Below, piece after piece: positions 58,277-64,000 of a DNA stretch of 64,000 nt; position 1 is the stretch's first letter; each line of letters begins with the position of its first letter. The stretch comes from Serpula lacrymans var. lacrymans S7.9 (lineage: Eukaryota > Basidiomycota > Agaricomycetes > Boletales > Serpulaceae). The DNA lies in NCBI RefSeq assembly GCF_000218685.1, contig NW_006763298.1, positions 1,894,869-1,958,868 of the forward strand. Reading direction: 5' to 3'. A program made the translations under genes and the position numbers. The notes beneath the pieces are model-generated. The model was not told where the DNA came from. It did not search any database and saw only the letters and a program-made list of their open reading frames with translations.

Positions 58277-59935
58277 ATGGCATCTGTATCAGCACTACCA
58301 CCCTTGGAGCCTCTTTTGAAAATGAGTGCAAAAAGGACGCGAGCCGTTTTTGCTTCCTGCCCAGACGAAGGTCTCAACAAAGAGGATGAGAAAAGGCAAT
58401 TTTAATGTTCTTTACGCAGGAGACCTTTATCTGACCTTTCTTCCTTTGTAGTGCTCGCATACGTTTGTCGGTAAAGATCAACGACGAATACAAACATTGC
58501 AAGGAGCTCCCACCCGCTTTACTCGCACAACAAGGACCTGTAGGTCCTGCACGACGCTCAGAGAAAAGATTGGCCATAACCGCCGGACGTGAGCCCTGGT
58601 TTACCACGTCTCCATTTGACAACTCTAACATGGAATTACCTCAGCTTCGAATAGCACTTCACAGATGATCGCTGCAATAGACAACTCGCCGAGAACTCAG
58701 CCTTCAACATTCAGTACATCAAGTAAACTCTCCGAGGCACTCACGCTGCATAAAACTACGCGTGTCATAAAACCCACTTATCACGCACCTTGGAAACTTG
58801 TTCGGGTCATATCTGGTCATCTTGGCTGGGTTCGTAGCGTCGCAGTTGAGCCGGGCAATAAGTGGTTTGCGACCGGTGCAGGAGACCGTGTCATTAAAAT
58901 ATGGGACTTAGCATCCGGAGAACTAAAACTATCGCTAACGGGTCACATCTCTACGGTGAGAGGGCTAGCGGTATCGTCAAGGCACCCTTATATATTTTCC
59001 TGCGGAGAGGACAAGGTACGTCTTTTAAAACACGATGGGCTTTTACTTTCACCCTTAAGCTGTGATCCATAGATGGTGAAATGTTGGGATCTAGAAGCTA
59101 ACAAAGTTATTCGCCATTACCATGGGCATCTTTCTGGTGTCTACTCTCTCAGTCTCCATCCAACCCTTGATGTATTGGTCACGGCAGGAAGAGATGCCTC
59201 TGCTCGTGTATGGGATATGCGAACAAAGGCTCAGATCCACGTCCTTGCCGGTCATTCTGCCACAGTCGCCGATGTTAAATGTCAGGAATCTGATCCTCAA
59301 GTTATCACTGGTAGCATGGATTCTACAGTGCGGTGCGTAATCTCCCTGTATATCGTTCACGTTCCTTTTACTAGAGTTCTTTTTTGTGACATGTAGATTA
59401 TGGGACCTTGCAGCAGGAAAGACTATGGTTACTCTGACCCACCACAAGAAGTCTGTGAGAGCCCTCGCCATACATCCAACCGAATATTCGTTCGCTTCTG
59501 GCTCGGCTGGTGGGAATAACATAAAAAAGTGGAAATGTCCAGAAGGGACTTTTGTATTCAACTTCCCCGGACATAACGCCATCATCAATACGATGTCTGT
59601 AAACGCTGAAGGAGTTTTCTTCTCGGGCGGTAAATTTCGTTTCCATACGCTCAAATACAATCTTCTGATCTGTGTCTATCGACTTAGGTGATAATGGCAC
59701 CCTGACTTTCTGGGATTATGACACAGGCACCCCATTCCAACACCTCGAGGATGTTCCTCAACCTGGGTCACTCGAAGCAGAAGCGGGTGTCTTTTGCTCA
59801 ACTTTCGACATGACAGGTACACGTCTTATCACTGGTGGAGCCGATAAAACAATAAAGGTATGGGGGGTCGTCGTTGAGATATCTATCATTACTTATGATT
59901 TTTCTTGGCAGGTGTATGCTGAGCAATCGCAATAG
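58277..59935 (+). CDS. PRP46: PLRG1/PRP46 splicing WD40 protein
   Basis: WD40 propeller subunit of the Prp19-associated (NTC) complex in the spliceosome. The N-terminus ([20 protein letters not shown]) leads to [15 protein letters not shown] and [20 protein letters not shown]. Seven WD repeats follow, with family-defining segments [80 protein letters not shown] and ADKTIKVYAEQSQ at the end. The first intron keeps the frame only if it starts at a GC (GAAAAG|GCAATT near 58395) and ends at the AG before 58450. A second intron, about 58589-58644, uses GTGAGC. The C-terminal tail after the last blade is very short. Confidence 0.93.
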
Positions 59936-60138
59936 TGTACTTGTCCTGTATCCCTAACCATTCTCCTGATCCTACTGGTATTGATGTATTCACACATTAT
60001 TGAACCCTTCATCTACGGTATGTTGTTTCATATTCAATTTAATGGATGCAGCATATATTGGGGCAGGATCGAATTTACAACTGAAGCGCCAACCTGAGTC
60101 AATTTATGTATTTATCTGAGACAGGTATATCAGATATA

Positions 60139-63100
60139 TCAGAACAAGCCTCTTGCAATCCAATAATCTACCCAAAGTTTAGCATCTGCCTGTCCGATTT
60201 GTGATAGTCCACTCAATGTTGCGCTAATACTCTGAGCTTTTTCAGTTACCATTTTCACGATGCCTCCTACTTCTACATCTGTTCGCCCAGTACGCTGCAA
60301 GTCTTCATCAACACCAGCTAATGCACGAAACCAGTCCAAAAGCTTGATAGCGGGCTGTATCTCAAACACAATCAGAATCCGAGGTACGAGGAAAGAGTGA
60401 AACTAACGATGGCATTGATGTCCGATTCTGTCGCTTCTTCTGCTCGCATTTCCAACAGGGCAACCCATTCGCTCATCCTGACAAAAGGTAATGATTCTTT
60501 TGGAAGTCGCTTCTTCGCTACCACAGCATCGCGCACGGGCTTCAGAACATCTGGCCATGAGACTGGGTGAGGGTGCACTATGTTCAATGCTGGTGGGGGA
60601 GCATGTTTTGCTAATGCTACATCCAGAATCGCTGCAGAAACTTTCTCTGCGGGCATCCACGAAACATACTACAGATGAAACTCGTCACATTAAAAATCTT
60701 GATCAAAGCAAGGCAAATATTACTACTGACAGCTTGTATATTGGGGAATTTCCCCAGGGCCAAACTCGACTTAACAAGAATCGGAAACCAGTCACTCAAC
60801 GTCCACGCACCATTTGGGCCTCCAGCGATCTGACCCAGCCTAAGAGATGTCGCATTGAGCCCACTGCTAGTAACGAGCTAAGAGTACAATCAAGTCTAAC
60901 TATGACACTGATGCAGGCCCAGAAGAAAGCGTTACGCACCCGTTCTGCGATGTACTTACTGGCGCCATAGCCAGATCCGACTGCCACACTGGCATCAAGT
61001 TGTACATCCTCTGGAAAAGCACCTCTGCTACGATCCCAGCCTTGAGCGGATCCTACTGATGATATAAACAGGAATCGAGGAGTGCTGTGAAGAGTGGATG
61101 ATAATGCAAGATCGACGAGTTGGAATGTTCCACGGACGTTGGGTTCAAATGAAGACAAGGGAAGGTTGAAATCTACCCGCCATGCACTATGTATAATGAC
61201 AGTCACCGATTGCCGAAGCTGCGTTCATCATCAGTAGCATTTCAAAATGGATAGCCCCTTCAAGGTAAGGATATAATGGGCTGACCTGATCATAGGTTTG
61301 TTCATTGAGTCCGCACCGCTCAGCTGTGGCGTCAGCTTCGATGAATATGAGTTTATCCAACTTCAGCAAAGCCACATCTAATTCCCGATCTTCAAATACT
61401 GCGGTCTGTCTTTGCTGAACTCTGCTTGCTTTAGAATGTCGATTCAATGCATATACTTTTGCGACCTCTTCGTTCTTCAACAATGAAGCCAGTAAGTACG
61501 AACCCAATCCACCTGTCGATCCGGTCAAGAGCACCACAGTCCTTCCCGCTTTTGTGCTAGCACTAGACTCAACATGAGAGCCGTTAGTCTTCTTGGTCCT
61601 ACGTAGCTCAGCGCTATATTTCCCGAGCATGGTCTCGATCTCCATTTTTGCGTCATGTAGAGCACTCCCTTTTACTTGCTCATTTACCTGGCTTTGTGGT
61701 TGCCCAGCGATTTTAGCGACTCTATCCGCTAGGAGCTTGATGTTTGGGCATTCGAAAACGAGGTTGTGTGGGATGCGCCTTGCGGCCGCTCGTAATTGAA
61801 GGTCAGGAAATGATCGCATGGCTCCGATGATGCGATTACGAAGGAATGTCGCGCTCAGACTGTGATTTGATGCGCGTGTATGGTATGTGCAGAGACATGC
61901 GTATAACGTGTTTCGTTAGTGTATGGGATAATGAACGAAGGTAGCAAAAACGCACCTATCGAAACCCTGCGCGAAAAGATCAATATTAGGCACAACGATA
62001 GTACCCAATGCCAATTCCGTAGCTTGTTCATTCAGCCAGTGCTCGAGGGTAGATACTGTCCATTCTGATGGCGGCGCCGTACTATTGCCTATTTTCGTGC
62101 TAGCTTCTACCGTCCTATACCTTTTTGATAATTATCAGCACTATGATTACTCCTTCGAGAGAATAATAGAAAGCAAGGCTCACAGAGCATCAATTTCCTC
62201 TTCATATGCTTTGAGAGTGGCGTTTTTAGAAGTCGTCCCTTTTCCAACACGAAACATTGGTTTGTCGGGAGACGTGATGAGAATCATCTCCTTAAAGATT
62301 CGGCTAAACGTAGGAGCGTTTTTGTTTGCTTCATCAACTTCATACCTTTTCAATTCCGTTATTCGAGTCAAAGAAAATTGAAGCGATTATTACTCACCAT
62401 ATTCGATTCCTGAACTCTTCTATCGCTTTATTATCTGCTAGATCCACGTGAGCACTTCTCGGCTCAACCAAGACCCCAACCTGATTGCGTCCTCGCCCAA
62501 ACATAATCACTCCATTTACATGTGCGCTGGAGCTTATGATACCTTCCATCATAGCAGGGACGGTTTTCTCACCAGACGCCAAAGTGAGTACATCATCTGT
62601 GCGGCCAATTCTAAAGATACAAGTTGAGTTTGTTAAGTTGGCCGCGGCTTTTGTGTCCATTTTGAACAAAATGACTGGTTGACTTACATCTTCCAGAGAC
62701 CCTCGTGCGTAGGATGCTTGACAAAGAGATCAGATGTTGCGTAGCCTTTCACATCCGACATATTCTCGACGGCCATTTGATATTTCTCAGTGGTCTAAAC
62801 AGTGACTTGTCTGTGAGTGGACGATATCAAAAATTTATGTAGATGAGAGGAACACACCAGTAGCTGGCATTCGTATGTTTCATCGCCCTGATGCACCCAT
62901 CTGATCAATACTGACAGGCCGAAGCGCATCCATTCCCATAAACCATTCTCAAGTTGCACTTTGTCCGGTAACTGAGTAGGAGCACCGAATTCTGTAGTTC
63001 CATACTGAACAGCCAAAGACACGCCAGCTGCGCATAGAGCGTCACCAACTTTGGAAGATAGAGGCCCGCCACCATAGAGCTATGATCGCAAGCAATTATG

Positions 63101-64000
63101 TTACGTCGAAGTGACAATCAGTTGGACTGCCGGAAGACGCACCACGAGGGACATGTTCTTCAGTGTTTCCACGGCTTTTTCGTCCCAAGCCCATTGTTCA
63201 AGAAATGATGGCACGACTATGATACAATTTGCCCCCGTTTTCCTCAAATTATCTAATATATTTTCTGATGTCGGGATGACTGGAGGAGCAGTTGGATCGT
63301 GGAACGAAGTCGGAGCGTAAAGCGCAACGGTGATAACAGATATAAGGGGCGTGTACAACTGCATACAATTACCTAAACTGTGAAAAGGAGGAAGAGCTGC
63401 AAAACCTAGGCATAAATCAGGAAGATAGTGACGATACCCCAGTATACCGGCTAGATACAAACAAATGGGTTTCAAATGGTTATATAGACTAGGATCCAAA
63501 TTCAAATACTTACGCTGTTGAAGCCAGTGTAGCTGGCAGCGGTTTGTTAGTGGTATTGGTTTGGGGTAACCGGTGCTCCCTGAGGAGTGGAGATACAAAA
63601 AGACAGCATCTAACGCAGGGGTTATTGCAGCTTCGGGGTAAGGTTCGAAAGGATAATGTGATTTCTCCTTCCCAAGGTTGGGAAATACCTGAGCAAGGGT
63701 AGGTATAGTCTGGAATTGGAGAGCTGGGCCTCCAAGGCCGTCGAGGCCAGAAATGAGAGATTCATGAACAGAGGGAATGGTAAATATACGGTTACATGCA
63801 GTTTTTTGAAGCATGCTGGCCACTGCTGGGGTTGAGTTACGAGGGGACATGTAAAAAGGCTGAATATACGAATTGGGGAGATTTAGCACAGTAAGGAAGT
63901 GATGTAAGGACCTACCACTATATCTGCCAAAATCATACCTGCTCCTATGGCATGATAAAGCAGCGTGTCCGTATTTGCGATGAGTGCAACGATCTCGCCA
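60139..64000 (-). CDS. NRPS-like adenylation-thiolation-reductase (A-T-R), 5' end outside window
   Basis: Carboxylic-acid-reductase-type enzyme, related to aminoadipate reductase-like proteins: it would adenylate an acid, load it on a carrier and release it reductively as an aldehyde or alcohol with NADPH. The window starts inside the adenylation domain. Visible parts are YLHSSGSTGYPKPIPLTN, AVQYGTTEFGAPTQ, IGRTDDVLTLASGEKT, GVLVEPRS, FRVGKGTTSKNATLKAYEEE, the carrier AQGFDSLSATFLRNRI, and the reductase NADPH motif VVLLTGSTGGLGSYLLASLL with YGASKYIAERV (Tyr-Lys pair). It ends KLWVDYWIARGLF. There is no condensation domain. The N-terminus and first exon lie beyond 64000. Substrate unknown; no link to the NRPS pair 40 kb away is implied. 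Confidence 0.9.

Noticed and set aside
1..64000. CRISPR arrays, rRNA genes and bacterial-type operons
   Set aside because: No regularly spaced repeats or rRNA-like sequence was seen, and the intron-rich genes are clearly eukaryotic.

Overview
This window looks like nuclear DNA of a mushroom-forming basidiomycete (Agaricomycetes). Genes carry many short 50-70 bp GT-AG introns and very short exons. Several families are typical of that group: SigF-type NTF2-like proteins, two RGG-tailed Argonautes, a DUF6589-like mobile-element protein and RecQ-like helicase debris. All assignments come from reading translations by eye; no database search was possible.

1-28.3 kb is a probable secondary-metabolite cluster. 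It holds two paralogous single-module NRPSs (508-5153 and 16408-21101) with the order adenylation domain with embedded methyltransferase, thiolation, condensation-like. It also holds an aldo-keto reductase (14496-15867), two divergently transcribed cytochrome P450s (21412-23473 and 23810-25885) and a FAD monooxygenase (26489-28260). The NRPS copies share intron positions and phases but differ in predicted substrate pocket and in the condensation active-site motif. About 9 kb of decayed mobile DNA (5.2-14.1 kb) separates NRPS1 from the rest: a transposase-like helix-turn-helix fragment, an LTR-like sequence, a 2.8 kb element with ~390 bp terminal inverted repeats around a DUF6589-like fragment, and a broken RecQ-like helicase.

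28.4-41.4 kb is an Argonaute/NTF2-like block. Argonaute 1 and NTF2-like A (minus) mirror NTF2-like B and Argonaute 2 (plus), followed by two more NTF2-like copies (C and D, minus). All four NTF2-like genes have first three exons of 229, 88 and 79 nt. A long hairpin lies upstream of Argonaute 2.

41.5-60 kb holds ordinary genes: a membrane-anchored flavin monooxygenase, a secreted GH18 chitinase, a mitochondrial-carrier-like protein, DPH3/KTI11, mitochondrial MTO1, a DUF2470 membrane protein, the U5 snRNP protein DIB1, TFIIS and the splicing WD40 protein PLRG1/PRP46. The window ends inside an adenylation-thiolation-reductase (NRPS-like) gene on the minus strand (60139 to the edge).

The most unusual features are the twin A-MT-T-C enzymes with reciprocally altered condensation motifs, the palindromic Argonaute/NTF2-like block with its neighbouring hairpin, and two introns that appear to need GC donors.
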